A DNA stretch of 38,618 nt from Prevotellaceae bacterium UBA3849 (GCA_002392645.1 DGHL01000014.1:1-38618), one strand, 5' to 3'; shown: positions 7,842 through 15,967, counted from the stretch's first letter. A program made the numbers and translations. The notes: generated from the letters alone by a model not told the origin.

Positions 7842-7952
7842 ATAAACGCCTTTTCCATATATGTAATCTCCCCTTGCGGCTATGTAGTCTGTATTATCAG
7901 ACATGTGTTCCATCACTCTGGATTTGCCTTTCCCCAATGCCTTGAAAGACAT
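7809..7952 (-). CDS. Possible 47-residue small protein in the leader of the propeller operon
   Basis: An ATG-started frame of 47 codons reads MSFKALGKGKSRVMEHMSDN, then TDYIAARGDYIYGKGVYHAL and a short tail ending DYLKA. The codons resemble those of neighbouring genes and the composition is protein-like. A consensus promoter sits just upstream, leaving a 5' leader of about 15 bases. Its stop codon falls inside one arm of the long inverted repeat. It could be a leader peptide, a stand-alone small protein or a chance frame in a structured RNA. I know of no homologue. Confidence 0.35.
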   Translation of the reverse strand: MSFKALGKGKSRVMEHMSDNTDYIAARGDYIYGKGVYHALFSDYLKA

Positions 7953-7972
7953 CTTTGGCGTGGGAGATATTG

Positions 7973-8004
7973 CAAAGGTATAGTTTTTTTTTTATTCTTA
8001 CAAA
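7973..8004 (-). promoter_or_regulatory. Bacteroidetes-type promoter
   Basis: Minus strand: TTTG (-33 box, 8001-8004), 20 bases, then TACCTTTG (-7 box, 7973-7980), matching TAnnTTTG with correct spacing. Transcription would start near 7966 and read through the small ORF and the long inverted repeat toward the propeller operon. Confidence 0.65.
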
Positions 8005-8200
8005 TATTTCTGAGATTTTTTTTTATAATCACTCTTTTAAAGGAAAAAATACTGTGGTAAAGTATTTACAAGACTTGTTCTTATTAATCTTTCAAGGGGT
8101 ATGATTTTAGTAGCATTGACATACTGTAATAAGGAAAATAAAGCAGAGAATAGGAATATTAGCGAATTGCAATGTTTTTTTATTAAGTAAGTGCATGAAT

Positions 8201-8470
8201 CAGAATTAAAAAGTACAATTAGAATAAATCAGGATAATTCGTTTCTAAAGCCTAAGCGCGATGTTTTTGGGGGAAACGAATTATTTTAATTTAATTCTAA
8301 TTTTTATAATTGGGGGAAACATAATTATTATTATTCGTGACAAAATTAAAAATAATTCTTTGCAAGCAAAGCGTCACTGCGTGCCGAGCGAGAATAATTC
8401 GTTTCTTCAGAATTACGGTTAATCATGGTAATTCGTTTCAAGAAAAACAATTAAAATTCATTGTAGCGGA
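8201..8470. repeat. Mosaic dispersed repeats, right side of the lipoprotein island
   Basis: Contains direct copies of 2476-2550 (at 8201-8280) and of 2292-2329 (at 8415-8452), and an inverted copy of 2368-2424 (at 8336-8392; one difference in 57). Two short GGGGGAAAC motifs separate the modules. No gene is supported here. Confidence 0.75.
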
Positions 8471-8644
8471 TCTTGTTTGCTATCTATATGTCAAGTCTGT
8501 AATTCAAATGTTTTTCCATATAATTCTTACTTATTAAAAAGAATATAAGCTTTGGGAGGGAACTTACAATAAAAGTGGGTTCCCGCCTGATTCGTTTAGG
8601 CATATAGTTGATGTGTGATAGAATAAGTCAGGGGCACGATAGGG

Positions 8645-8683
8645 AAAAAGAAAATCTCCCCTCGCCATCACGGCGAGAGGAGA
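8645..8683 (-). terminator. Intrinsic terminator of the rnf operon
   Basis: On the minus strand a GC-rich 12-position stem (8672-8683 with 8655-8666, one mismatch) and a 5-base loop is followed by TTTTCTTTTT. It lies about 100 bases after the rnfA stop codon and is the best terminator downstream of the operon. Confidence 0.8.
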
Positions 8684-8722
8684 CAACAACACAAACACAA
8701 ATAAGCCTGTGCTCATAATTCG

Positions 8723-8772
8723 AGAGACACAGGTATGTCTCTATTATGTAAGGGTGGGAATGTGACTTCCCA
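8723..8772. repeat. Two hairpins between rnfA and its terminator
   Basis: GTGGGAA/TTCCCAC (8753-8772, 6-base loop) and AGAGACA/TGTCTCT (8723-8742, 6-base loop). The second competes with an alternative pairing, CCTGTG (8706-8711) with CACAGG (8728-8733). They may stabilise the 3' end of the rnf transcript. The GTGGGAA arm resembles the dispersed palindrome at 82-102. Confidence 0.5.
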
Positions 8773-8780
8773 CAATAATA

Positions 8781-9383
8781 TCAGTTTATTCCGAAGAGTT
8801 GCTTCAGACCTCCGTCAACGCCACTGAAGCCCATGAAGGCAAGTGACAGGAGCGATGCTGTGATAAGGGTGATAGAAATACCCTTGACGCCTTTAGGCAC
8901 GTTGGCAAACTCAAGCTGCTCACGAAGTCCGGCAAAGAGTACCAGTGCAAGTCCGAAACCCAATGCAGAGGCTATGGCATAGTCTAACGACATAAGCAGT
9001 GAGTAGTCCTTCTGTATCACGGAAATGGCTACACCGAGTACGGCGCAGTTGGTGGTGATAAGTGGCAGGAATACTCCGAGAGCCTGATAGAGTGGAGGAG
9101 ATACTTTCTTAAGTATGATCTCGACCATCTGTACGAGTGCTGCTATGACGAGTATGAATGAAAGTGTCTGAAGGAACTCCAGTCCCAGTGGGTTGAGCAC
9201 ATACATCTGTATACACCATGTAACGAGTGTGGCAAGCAACATGACGAATGCCACTGCTGCTGACATGCCAAGCGATGTGTTCACCTTCTGGCTGACGCCG
9301 AGGAACGGACAGATGCCAAGGAACTGGCTGAGTACGATATTATTAACAAATATCGCAGCGATAAATATAAGTAGATACTCCAT
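8781..9383 (-). CDS. Rnf electron transport complex subunit A
   Basis: Encodes 200 residues with about six membrane helices. The opening MEYLLIFIAAIFVNNIVLSQ and FLGICPFLG, and later LPLITTNCAVLGVA, are the RnfA/NqrE signature including the membrane cysteines (Cys25 and Cys113 region) that carry an iron-sulfur centre between RnfA and RnfE. The complex couples electron flow from reduced ferredoxin to NAD+ with Na+ or H+ export across the inner membrane. Last gene of the operon, 5 bases after rnfE. Full length for the family. Confidence 0.95.
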   Translation of the reverse strand: MEYLLIFIAAIFVNNIVLSQFLGICPFLGVSQKVNTSLGMSAAVAFVMLLATLVTWCIQMYVLNPLGLEFLQTLSFILVIAALVQMVEIILKKVSPPLYQALGVFLPLITTNCAVLGVAISVIQKDYSLLMSLDYAIASALGFGLALVLFAGLREQLEFANVPKGVKGISITLITASLLSLAFMGFSGVDGGLKQLFGIN

Positions 9384-9388
9384 AAGTC

Positions 9389-9973
9389 TTATGCTTTCTT
9401 GAATTTGTTAATAATTGCGATGATGAAGCCGAGTGTGAGGAATGCTCCTGGAGGCAGCACGAAGAGCAACATACCGAAATCCTCAGGGATGATTCGGAAG
9501 TTGAATACGGTGCCGTTGCCAAGCAGCTCACGGCAGATGCCAAGCAGGGTGAGTCCGATGGTGAAGCCAAGTCCTATGCCAATGCCGTCAAGGGCAGAGT
9601 CGATAGGGGTGTTCTTGCCAGCAAAGGATTCTGCACGGCCAAGTATGATACAGTTTACCACGATAAGTGGTATGAACAGTCCGAGAGATTTGTTTACCTC
9701 TGGCATATATGCCGCAAGGCAGAACTGGACAATCGTCACAAGTGTTGCAATGACGACGATATATACAGGAATGTGCACCATGTCGGGTGTGAGATTCTTG
9801 ATGGCAGATATGATTATATTAGAGAATATAAGCACAGCCATTGTTGCGAGTCCCATCATCAAGCCGTTGATGGCGCTGGTGGTGGTGGCAAGTGTAGGAC
9901 ACATGCCGAGCATCAGTACAAAGGTAGGGTTCTCCTTTATGATGCCGTTCATTATTATTCCGAATTTACTCAT
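9389..9973 (-). CDS. Rnf electron transport complex subunit E
   Basis: Encodes 194 residues, a multi-pass membrane protein. Motifs typical of RnfE/NqrD: NPTFVLMLGMCPTLATTTSA near residues 15-35 and FIPLIVVNCIILGRAE near 110, each with the conserved Cys. It pairs with RnfA to hold the intramembrane iron-sulfur centre. Slightly shorter than many RnfE proteins (200-230). It follows rnfG by 21 bases and precedes rnfA by 5. Confidence 0.95.
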   Translation of the reverse strand: MSKFGIIMNGIIKENPTFVLMLGMCPTLATTTSAINGLMMGLATMAVLIFSNIIISAIKNLTPDMVHIPVYIVVIATLVTIVQFCLAAYMPEVNKSLGLFIPLIVVNCIILGRAESFAGKNTPIDSALDGIGIGLGFTIGLTLLGICRELLGNGTVFNFRIIPEDFGMLLFVLPPGAFLTLGFIIAIINKFKKA

Positions 9974-9994
9974 AATATGTAGTCCTCCTTTGTT

Positions 9995-10579
9995 TTATTT
10001 GTTCTCCTTGTAAGTATTGTAAGCCTGCTGCACGGCACGCAGGAAAGAGCGTGAAGTGATGGTAGAGGCTGTTATGGCATCGATGTCGCCGCCGTCCTTT
10101 GACACCTTAAGGTTTGCTGTCTCTGGATTCTTGCCAATGATGCTTGCCTTAGGATTCGTGCCACCGTTTTCGGCAGACTGGAACCAAGTGTCGGCCTTTG
10201 CACCGAGACCAGGAGTTTCTGCTGTCTCGAGTATTGTGTAGCCGAGGATGTCGCCTGCCTCGTTGAAGCCTACGAGAACGGTAAGGTTGCCGCCGAAACC
10301 GTTAGGGTCGGTTGACTGTACGGCCGTACCTTTGTCGGTAGGGTAGATGATATAGGTAAGTTGCTTACCGTCAACGGTGCGCTTGACCTCTTTCTTATCG
10401 GCAACGGTGCATTTGCCACCCATTACCTGCTCTATGCCTGCATTGAGTGCGTTTTCGGCAGCTGCCTTGCGCGGAGCGTCTGTAAGGTCATAGATGTATG
10501 CGAGAATGCCGCCGCAGAGGACTGCTACTACAGTCAGCACACACACCATGTTAGGCATATTTGATTTTAATTTCTGCAT
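9995..10579 (-). CDS. Rnf electron transport complex subunit G
   Basis: Encodes 194 residues: one N-terminal membrane helix (residues ~11-30) and a periplasmic FMN-binding domain. The flavinylation motif reads DAITASTITS (residues 167-176), where Thr173 is the expected site of covalent FMN linkage; the usual SGAT core is here TAST, a conservative variant. PGLGAKAD is also typical. FMN would be attached by ApbE, which is not in this window. Located between rnfD (18 bases upstream) and rnfE. Confidence 0.93.
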   Translation of the reverse strand: MQKLKSNMPNMVCVLTVVAVLCGGILAYIYDLTDAPRKAAAENALNAGIEQVMGGKCTVADKKEVKRTVDGKQLTYIIYPTDKGTAVQSTDPNGFGGNLTVLVGFNEAGDILGYTILETAETPGLGAKADTWFQSAENGGTNPKASIIGKNPETANLKVSKDGGDIDAITASTITSRSFLRAVQQAYNTYKENK

Positions 10580-10597
10580 AGTGATAATCCTCCTTGT

Positions 10598-11593
10598 TTA
10601 TTTTGTTACAGGCACCTCGCCGAAGCGCTTTGGTTTAACATACATATTGATAAGAGGTGTGAATGCGTTCATGATAAGGATGGCGAACGACATACCCTCT
10701 GGATATGCACCCCAGTTACGGATGATGATTGTAAGTAAGCCGATGCTTATACCATAGATAAGCTGACCTTTGTGAGTCATTGGAGATGTCACATAGTCTG
10801 TTGCCATGAAGATAGCACCGAGCATAAGTCCACCAGAGAATATCACCTGGAATGGATCGGCAAACTGCTTGTCGTCGCACAAGTACAACAGTCCGGCAAT
10901 GACGAATACCGTACCGATGATTGATACAGGGATATGCCATGTGATGATCTTGCGCCAAAGCATGAAAGCGAGTCCGAGGAGCAGTGCGAGTGCACATATC
11001 TCACCGATGGTACCTGCACCTGTATTGACGTTTCCAAGGAACATGTCCCATGCAGAAGGCAACTGCTCCAATGCGCTGCTGTCGCCCTTGATAGCCTGCT
11101 TCATAAGTGCCAGAGGCGTAGCTGCTGTCTGTGCGTCTGTATATGTGGTCCACTGTCCTTCTGTAGGCCATGATGTCATGGCTGTAGGGAAGCTGACGAG
11201 CAGGAAGCAACGACCTACGAGTGCAGGGTTGAAAGGATTCTGACCTATGCCGCCGAATGTCATCTTACCCACGCCGATGGCGATGAGGGCACCAACGATA
11301 ATCATCCACAGAGGGAAGTTTGAAGGCAGGTTCATGCCAAGCAGCAGACCGGTGACGAGTGCTGAACCGTCAAGCAGTGTAGGCTCCCTTTTAAGAAGAC
11401 CTTTACATATAGCCCACTCAAAAAACATGCAGGCTGCCACGCTCACAAGGCAAACGATGAGAGAACCCAGTCCGAAGAAATAGAATGAGGCGAGCAGTGC
11501 TGGCAGCAATGCTATAACCACACCATACATATTCTTCTCCACGGAGTCATTGCCATGGGCATGTGGCGAGAGAGAAACGATTAGTTTTCCCAT
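10598..11593 (-). CDS. Rnf electron transport complex subunit D
   Basis: Encodes 331 residues, a multi-pass membrane protein of the RnfD/NqrB family. Motifs seen: SPHAHGNDSVEKNMYGVVIALLP split over residues ~9-30, GGIGQNPFNPALVGR, and FMATDYVTSPMTHKG, the region with the covalent FMN threonine. It carries flavins in the membrane part of the complex. Length normal. It follows rnfC after 68 bases, the largest gap inside the core rnf genes. Confidence 0.95.
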   Translation of the reverse strand: MGKLIVSLSPHAHGNDSVEKNMYGVVIALLPALLASFYFFGLGSLIVCLVSVAACMFFEWAICKGLLKREPTLLDGSALVTGLLLGMNLPSNFPLWMIIVGALIAIGVGKMTFGGIGQNPFNPALVGRCFLLVSFPTAMTSWPTEGQWTTYTDAQTAATPLALMKQAIKGDSSALEQLPSAWDMFLGNVNTGAGTIGEICALALLLGLAFMLWRKIITWHIPVSIIGTVFVIAGLLYLCDDKQFADPFQVIFSGGLMLGAIFMATDYVTSPMTHKGQLIYGISIGLLTIIIRNWGAYPEGMSFAILIMNAFTPLINMYVKPKRFGEVPVTK

Positions 11594-11661
11594 TTTTCTA
11601 TTGTCGTTTTAAATAGTTATCTTTTACGTTTATCTTAATTCACTGTTACCTTTTCGCCTGA

Positions 11662-13191
11662 TTACTTCGGCCAGTTGGCTGGAGTGATGGCAGGCTTAGG
11701 TCCGCACTTTATCTCTGGTATAGGGTTTTGCTTTGGACCGGAGAAGTCTATGTCGGGAGCTACGAATGGTTTCTCGGCTGTTGACATAGGTGCAGCTTTC
11801 TGTGCTCCGCCAGCGGCTGGTGCAGGTTTTGTTGCTGCTGGTGCAGGAGCGGTGCGACTACGTATGATGCCCATGACGGTCTGCTTACCCTTGCGTATGT
11901 CGTCAAGCAGGTAACGGTGTGCAGGACAAGTGAATTGGCAGGAACCACACTCTATACAAGATGTAATCATCTGCTCCTCCATGAGTTCCCATTTCTCCAT
12001 TGCGGAACCCTTTGCAAGCAGGAATGGTTCCAGTCCCATTGGACATGCGCTTACGCACTTGGCACAACGTATGCATGGCTGTGGCTCTTTGCGAAGTGCA
12101 TCCTCTCCGCTGAGAATGGTGATAGAGTTCTGTCCCTTGCCTACGGCTACGCTGATAGATGTCACGGCACGTCCCATCATAGGTCCGCCAGCGAGAACCT
12201 TGTTGTCGCCTTCCGGCATGCCGCCGCAGAGGTTGATGAGATCTTCAAACGATGTGCCCATGCGCACGAGGAAGTTCTTAGGCTCCTTCAGTTGCTTACC
12301 GGTGACGGTAGTGTAACGCTCAAAGAGAGGCTTGTGCTTCATTACTGCCTCATATACTGCAACTGCAGTGCCGGCATTCTGAACCACTGCGCCTACATTG
12401 ATAGGTATGGCAGGTGGTGCAGGAACCTGACGACGTATCACAGCGTCGATAAGTTGTTTCTCACCGCCCTGTGGGTATTTCTTCTGCAGAGGTACGACCT
12501 CGATGTTGGAACATGTTGCGGTCTTCTCCGTAAGAAGTTTGATGGCAGCAGGCTTGTTGTCCTCGATGCCGATATATCCCTTGTTGACCTTTACGGCAGC
12601 CATGAGGATTTTCAGGCCCTCGATGAGCTGGTCAGGCTTTTCCATCATCAGACGATAGTCTGACGTGATGTAAGGCTCACACTCTACGCCGTTGATGATT
12701 ACACAGTCAGCCTTGGCTCCAGGAGGAGGCATGAGCTTAACGTGTGTAGGGAAGCATGCGCCGCCCATACCAACGACACCTGCATACTTAACGCGGTTGA
12801 CGATCTCCTCTGGAGTCAGTTCAGGATGACGGTCAAGTCGCTCTATCTTTTCAGAACGGTCGATAGAGCTTTCCCACTCGTCGCCTTCCACCTGAATGGT
12901 GATACATGGCTTCATGGCGCCAGATACGTCAATGGTGTCGCCAACCTTGATGACGGTACCAGATACAGAAGAGAATATATTTGCTGAGACAAAACCTCCG
13001 GCTTCAGCAATCATAGTGCCCACCTTCACCTTGTCGCCCTCTTTGACGATAGCTTTTGCAGGTGCACCGATATGCTGGCTTAATGAGAACACTGCCTGCT
13101 TTGGCAATGGTGCGGGCTGTGTGACGGCATCATTGCTCAGCTTGTTTTCTGCGGGGTGTATGCCACCTATTCTAAATGTTTTTGATTTCAT
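11662..13191 (-). CDS. Rnf electron transport complex subunit C, with C-terminal tail
   Basis: Encodes 509 residues. Residues ~1-110 are the N-terminal barrel-sandwich domain; GMGGACFPTHVKL (141-153) and ADCVIINGVECEPY (161-174) are the FMN/NADH module; two 4Fe-4S clusters are bound by C373, C376, C379, C383 and C412, C415, C418, C422. It is the soluble NADH-interacting subunit. Beyond residue ~445 comes an Ala/Pro linker and then a tail (PMSTAEKPFVAPDIDFSGPK and on to IKCGPKPAITPANWP, 468-508) that closely matches the C-terminus of RnfB from the same operon. That tail is not part of the standard RnfC domain set. Confidence 0.93.
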   Translation of the reverse strand: MKSKTFRIGGIHPAENKLSNDAVTQPAPLPKQAVFSLSQHIGAPAKAIVKEGDKVKVGTMIAEAGGFVSANIFSSVSGTVIKVGDTIDVSGAMKPCITIQVEGDEWESSIDRSEKIERLDRHPELTPEEIVNRVKYAGVVGMGGACFPTHVKLMPPPGAKADCVIINGVECEPYITSDYRLMMEKPDQLIEGLKILMAAVKVNKGYIGIEDNKPAAIKLLTEKTATCSNIEVVPLQKKYPQGGEKQLIDAVIRRQVPAPPAIPINVGAVVQNAGTAVAVYEAVMKHKPLFERYTTVTGKQLKEPKNFLVRMGTSFEDLINLCGGMPEGDNKVLAGGPMMGRAVTSISVAVGKGQNSITILSGEDALRKEPQPCIRCAKCVSACPMGLEPFLLAKGSAMEKWELMEEQMITSCIECGSCQFTCPAHRYLLDDIRKGKQTVMGIIRSRTAPAPAATKPAPAAGGAQKAAPMSTAEKPFVAPDIDFSGPKQNPIPEIKCGPKPAITPANWPK

Positions 13192-13209
13192 TGTTTGATG
13201 ACAGGTTTG

Positions 13210-13734
13210 TTATTTGTTTGTATTTTCAGCGCTGACAGGCCAGTTAGCTGGCAGTATTGCTGGTTTAGGACCGCACTTGATGGTAGGAACAGGATTAGCC
13301 TTCGGACCAGAGTAGTCAATCTCCGGAACGACGAAAGGCTTAAGGTCTGTTGACATTGGTTTCAGTTCCTTCGGAGCATTGCTCTTGCTGCCTTCGGTCT
13401 TAGTAGCGCCTGTTTCCTTAGCAGCTGGTGCGCTACCTTCACCTGCAGAACTGATTATTGCCTCAGCCTGATCCATAACCTCAGCTCCGCCGACAGGACA
13501 ACTCAATCCGTCGATATTGCCTTTCTCGGTAGCGGATTTTACGAGAGCAGCGGCAAACCCGGAACAACCAGGGAAACCGCATCCGCCACAGTTGGCTTGT
13601 GGCAGAATGGCGGCAATCAGCCCTATGCGAGGGTCTTCCTCTACAGCGAACTTCTTAGCGCAGAAAGCCAGAATCACTGCTGCGACGACTGCTATTACGC
13701 CAAGAGTCAACACTGATGATAAAATTAAGCTCAT
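13210..13734 (-). CDS. Rnf electron transport complex subunit B, short form without ferredoxin domains
   Basis: Encodes 174 residues. One N-terminal membrane helix (about 5-24) is followed by the RnfB 4Fe-4S domain with C49, C52, C57 (NCGGCGFPGC) and C79 (LSCPVGG). Standard RnfB continues into two or more ferredoxin-type 4Fe-4S domains; here these are missing. Instead an Ala/Ser/Lys/Thr linker leads to PMSTDLKPFVVPEIDYSGPK and IKCGPKPAILPANWP (127-166), repeating the RnfC tail. The frame runs cleanly to its stop and rnfC starts 18 bases later, so it does not look like a fresh frameshift. Ferredoxin oxidation would then need another cluster carrier, or works from this one domain. Confidence 0.9.
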   Translation of the reverse strand: MSLILSSVLTLGVIAVVAAVILAFCAKKFAVEEDPRIGLIAAILPQANCGGCGFPGCSGFAAALVKSATEKGNIDGLSCPVGGAEVMDQAEAIISSAGEGSAPAAKETGATKTEGSKSNAPKELKPMSTDLKPFVVPEIDYSGPKANPVPTIKCGPKPAILPANWPVSAENTNK

Positions 13735-13833
13735 AATGGTATCTTTTAGTTTTATTTTTATTATTTGTTGTTTTCTCTATCAGTAGAATTGGTCTTTCTC
13801 CTATGTATGGGAGTGATTCGCAGACTCCTATCG

Positions 13834-14256
13834 TTACATCTGTTTCTTTATATAGAATGTGAGCACCTTTTCTATACGCTTACGCATAACATATAATATG
13901 ATATAGTAAGGTATCATGATGCATAGTCCGCCTATTGCTGCCGTGATTTCAGTCGTGCCAGCCATTAGTAATAACACTATCGTGGCGAAGATTGCTATTA
14001 TAGGAATCACGAAAGCTATGACAACGGCTTTGGCTCCCACAGAGTAGTCTGCCATCACCGTCACTTCCTGACCAACGGCGTAACTGTCTGCGTCAGAGCA
14101 TCGGACCTCGATGATTTTCTCCTTGCTCTCGGCAGAGTTGCAATAAGAAGCCACCTTACATGCACTGCATGCGCTACTCTGCACAATACGTACACACACC
14201 ATCCCCTCTGCGATGCTGTCCACTACACCAATATGCGATATGACATTATTGCTCAT
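13834..14256 (-). CDS. RseC/SoxR-reducing-system family membrane protein
   Basis: Encodes 140 residues. N-terminal domain with a cysteine cluster (SACSACKVASYC, residues ~29-40), then two membrane helices (about 76-118) and a basic C-terminal end. This is the SoxR_red/RseC (RsxC-associated) family; in Bacteroidales it commonly precedes rnfB. Its exact role there is unknown; it may help assemble or tune the Rnf complex. It is the first gene of the operon, 109 bases before rnfB, with a consensus promoter upstream. Confidence 0.85.
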   Translation of the reverse strand: MSNNVISHIGVVDSIAEGMVCVRIVQSSACSACKVASYCNSAESKEKIIEVRCSDADSYAVGQEVTVMADYSVGAKAVVIAFVIPIIAIFATIVLLLMAGTTEITAAIGGLCIMIPYYIILYVMRKRIEKVLTFYIKKQM

Positions 14257-14364
14257 AGTATGATGTTAAGGAAACTTGGTTAGTCACCGAAGACCTTAGG
14301 TTGTGCTTTACGTTTTGTTTTAAGTTTAAGGCTTTTCGAAATTGTAATCTCGACATAGCAATTG

Positions 14365-14396
14365 CAAAAGTAACAATATAATTCGAATAAAACAAA
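14365..14396 (-). promoter_or_regulatory. Promoter of the rnf operon
   Basis: Minus strand: TTTG (14393-14396), 20 bases, TACTTTTG (14365-14372), a full match to the Bacteroidetes consensus. It lies about 110 bases before the rseC-like gene, leaving a leader of roughly 100 bases. Confidence 0.7.
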
Positions 14397-14452
14397 ATAT
14401 TTCAAAAAAAAACTACTTCTTTTCTTAAATTTTCGCATATTTTAGCAATTTA

Positions 14453-14484
14453 TTTGGCTTTTTGCCGAAAAAAACGTATCTTTG
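14453..14484 (+). promoter_or_regulatory. Promoter of the pyk cluster
   Basis: Plus strand: TTTG (14453-14456), 20 bases, TATCTTTG (14477-14484). Transcription would start near 14491, about 40 bases before the pyk start codon. It is divergent from the rnf promoter, with about 55 bases between the two. Confidence 0.75.
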
Positions 14485-14530
14485 CACACTGTTTTAGACC
14501 CATTGGAAAAATATACACACAATATACGTT

Positions 14531-15967
14531 ATGAAACAGACAAAGATAGTAGCTTCGGTTAGTGACCTACGCTGTGAGGTTGAGTTTATCCAGCAACTCT
14601 ATGATGCAGGAGTTAATGTTATCAGAATGAACACGGCTCATGCCACTCCCGAGGGACTTAGGACCATTATACGCAATGTGCGTGCAGTGTCTCCAAAACT
14701 TGGAATACTTATAGATACAAAGGGCCCGGAGGTCCGCACTACCGGTGCGAAGGCTCCTATAGAGTATAAGACTGGTGAAAAGGTGGCTATAGTGGGAGAC
14801 GCGGAACATGACACTACGCATGATACTATCTGTCTGTCGTATGCTGACATATGCAAGGATGTGAAGGTCGGTGACGATATACTCTTTGATGACGGCGAAC
14901 TTGACATGCAGGTGGTTGCTAACGATGGCAGCAAACTGACTGTTGAGGTTATGAATAATGGCAAACTTGGTTCGCACAAGTCTGTCAATGTCCCAGGTGA
15001 ACATATTGACTTGCCTGCCCTTACGGAGAAAGATAAGCGCAACATCCTGCTGGCCATAGAGGAGGACATAGACTTCATTGCACACTCTTTCGTACGTTCG
15101 AAGGAAGACTTACTGGAAGTACAGAAGATACTTGACGAGCATAATTCAGACATCAAGATCATATCAAAGATAGAGAACCAAGAGGGCGTAGACAATATCG
15201 ACGAGATTCTTGACCACTGCTATGGCATAATGGTGGCTCGTGGTGACTTGGGCATAGAGATTCCTGCAGAAAAGATACCAGGCATACAGCGCATGATAAT
15301 CAAGAAGTGCGTGTTCAGGAAGAAGCCAGTTATCGTGGCTACCCAGATGCTGCATACTATGATTAAGAACCCACGTCCGACACGTGCGGAGGTCAGTGAT
15401 ATCGCAAGTGCGGTATTCCATAATACTGATGCCCTGATGCTTTCAGGTGAGACTGCAAGCGGTGCATACCCAATAGAGGCCGTAAAGACTATGGCTAAGA
15501 TAGCAGAGCAGGCTGAGGCAGACCGCCGCTTGCACCTGCCAAAGGTTGACGTTGACGGTGCAGACACTAATCTGCGTGATTTCCTTTGTAAGGCAGCGAT
15601 AGAGACGACGGCGAAACTTGGCGTAAAGTGTATCCTTACTGATTCAGGTACGGGTGATGACGCAAGGACGCTGGCCGCATATCGTGGTCCTAACCCAATC
15701 GTTGCAATCTGTAAGAAAGAGAAGTTGCAGCGCTGGTTGGCTTTGTCATACGGCGTAGTGGCTACGTATCCAAAGCAGGACGAGCTTGACAAGATGTTCT
15801 TCAATACGGTGAAGAAACTGTATGAACAAGGTCTGATAGGTCAGGATGATAAGGTTACATATCTTTCTGGTCACATGAACATCGGTATATCAGACAAGTC
15901 TGCTGGTGTGTCTATGCTTGAAGTGAATACCGTAAGCGAGGTGTTTGCAACATACGAAAAGAATTAG
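14531..15967 (+). CDS. pyk: Pyruvate kinase
   Basis: Encodes 478 residues. It transfers phosphate from phosphoenolpyruvate to ADP in the last step of glycolysis (cytoplasm). Family landmarks: KIVASVSD (N-terminal, usually KIVCTIG), GVNVIRMNTAHAT, IDTKGPEVRTT, the catalytic lysine in IISKIENQEGVDNIDEI, MVARGDLGIEIP, VATQMLHTMIKNPRPTRAEV and LMLSGETASGAYP. The B-domain lies near residues 70-165 and the C-terminal domain carries the usual allosteric region. Full length. The next gene starts 24 bases after it, so it probably leads a co-transcribed cluster. Confidence 0.97.
   Translation: MKQTKIVASVSDLRCEVEFIQQLYDAGVNVIRMNTAHATPEGLRTIIRNVRAVSPKLGILIDTKGPEVRTTGAKAPIEYKTGEKVAIVGDAEHDTTHDTICLSYADICKDVKVGDDILFDDGELDMQVVANDGSKLTVEVMNNGKLGSHKSVNVPGEHIDLPALTEKDKRNILLAIEEDIDFIAHSFVRSKEDLLEVQKILDEHNSDIKIISKIENQEGVDNIDEILDHCYGIMVARGDLGIEIPAEKIPGIQRMIIKKCVFRKKPVIVATQMLHTMIKNPRPTRAEVSDIASAVFHNTDALMLSGETASGAYPIEAVKTMAKIAEQAEADRRLHLPKVDVDGADTNLRDFLCKAAIETTAKLGVKCILTDSGTGDDARTLAAYRGPNPIVAICKKEKLQRWLALSYGVVATYPKQDELDKMFFNTVKKLYEQGLIGQDDKVTYLSGHMNIGISDKSAGVSMLEVNTVSEVFATYEKN

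Noticed and set aside
7545..7980. 6S RNA, tmRNA, RNase P RNA or SRP RNA
   Set aside because: The rod shape resembles 6S RNA, but I find none of the signature sequences: no tRNA-like end for tmRNA, no RNase P core motifs, no GGAAGCAG-type SRP loop. Left as an unnamed structure.
9399..10013. Long plus-strand frames opposite the rnf genes
   Set aside because: They are antisense shadows of rnfE, rnfG and rnfD, whose family motifs are unambiguous.
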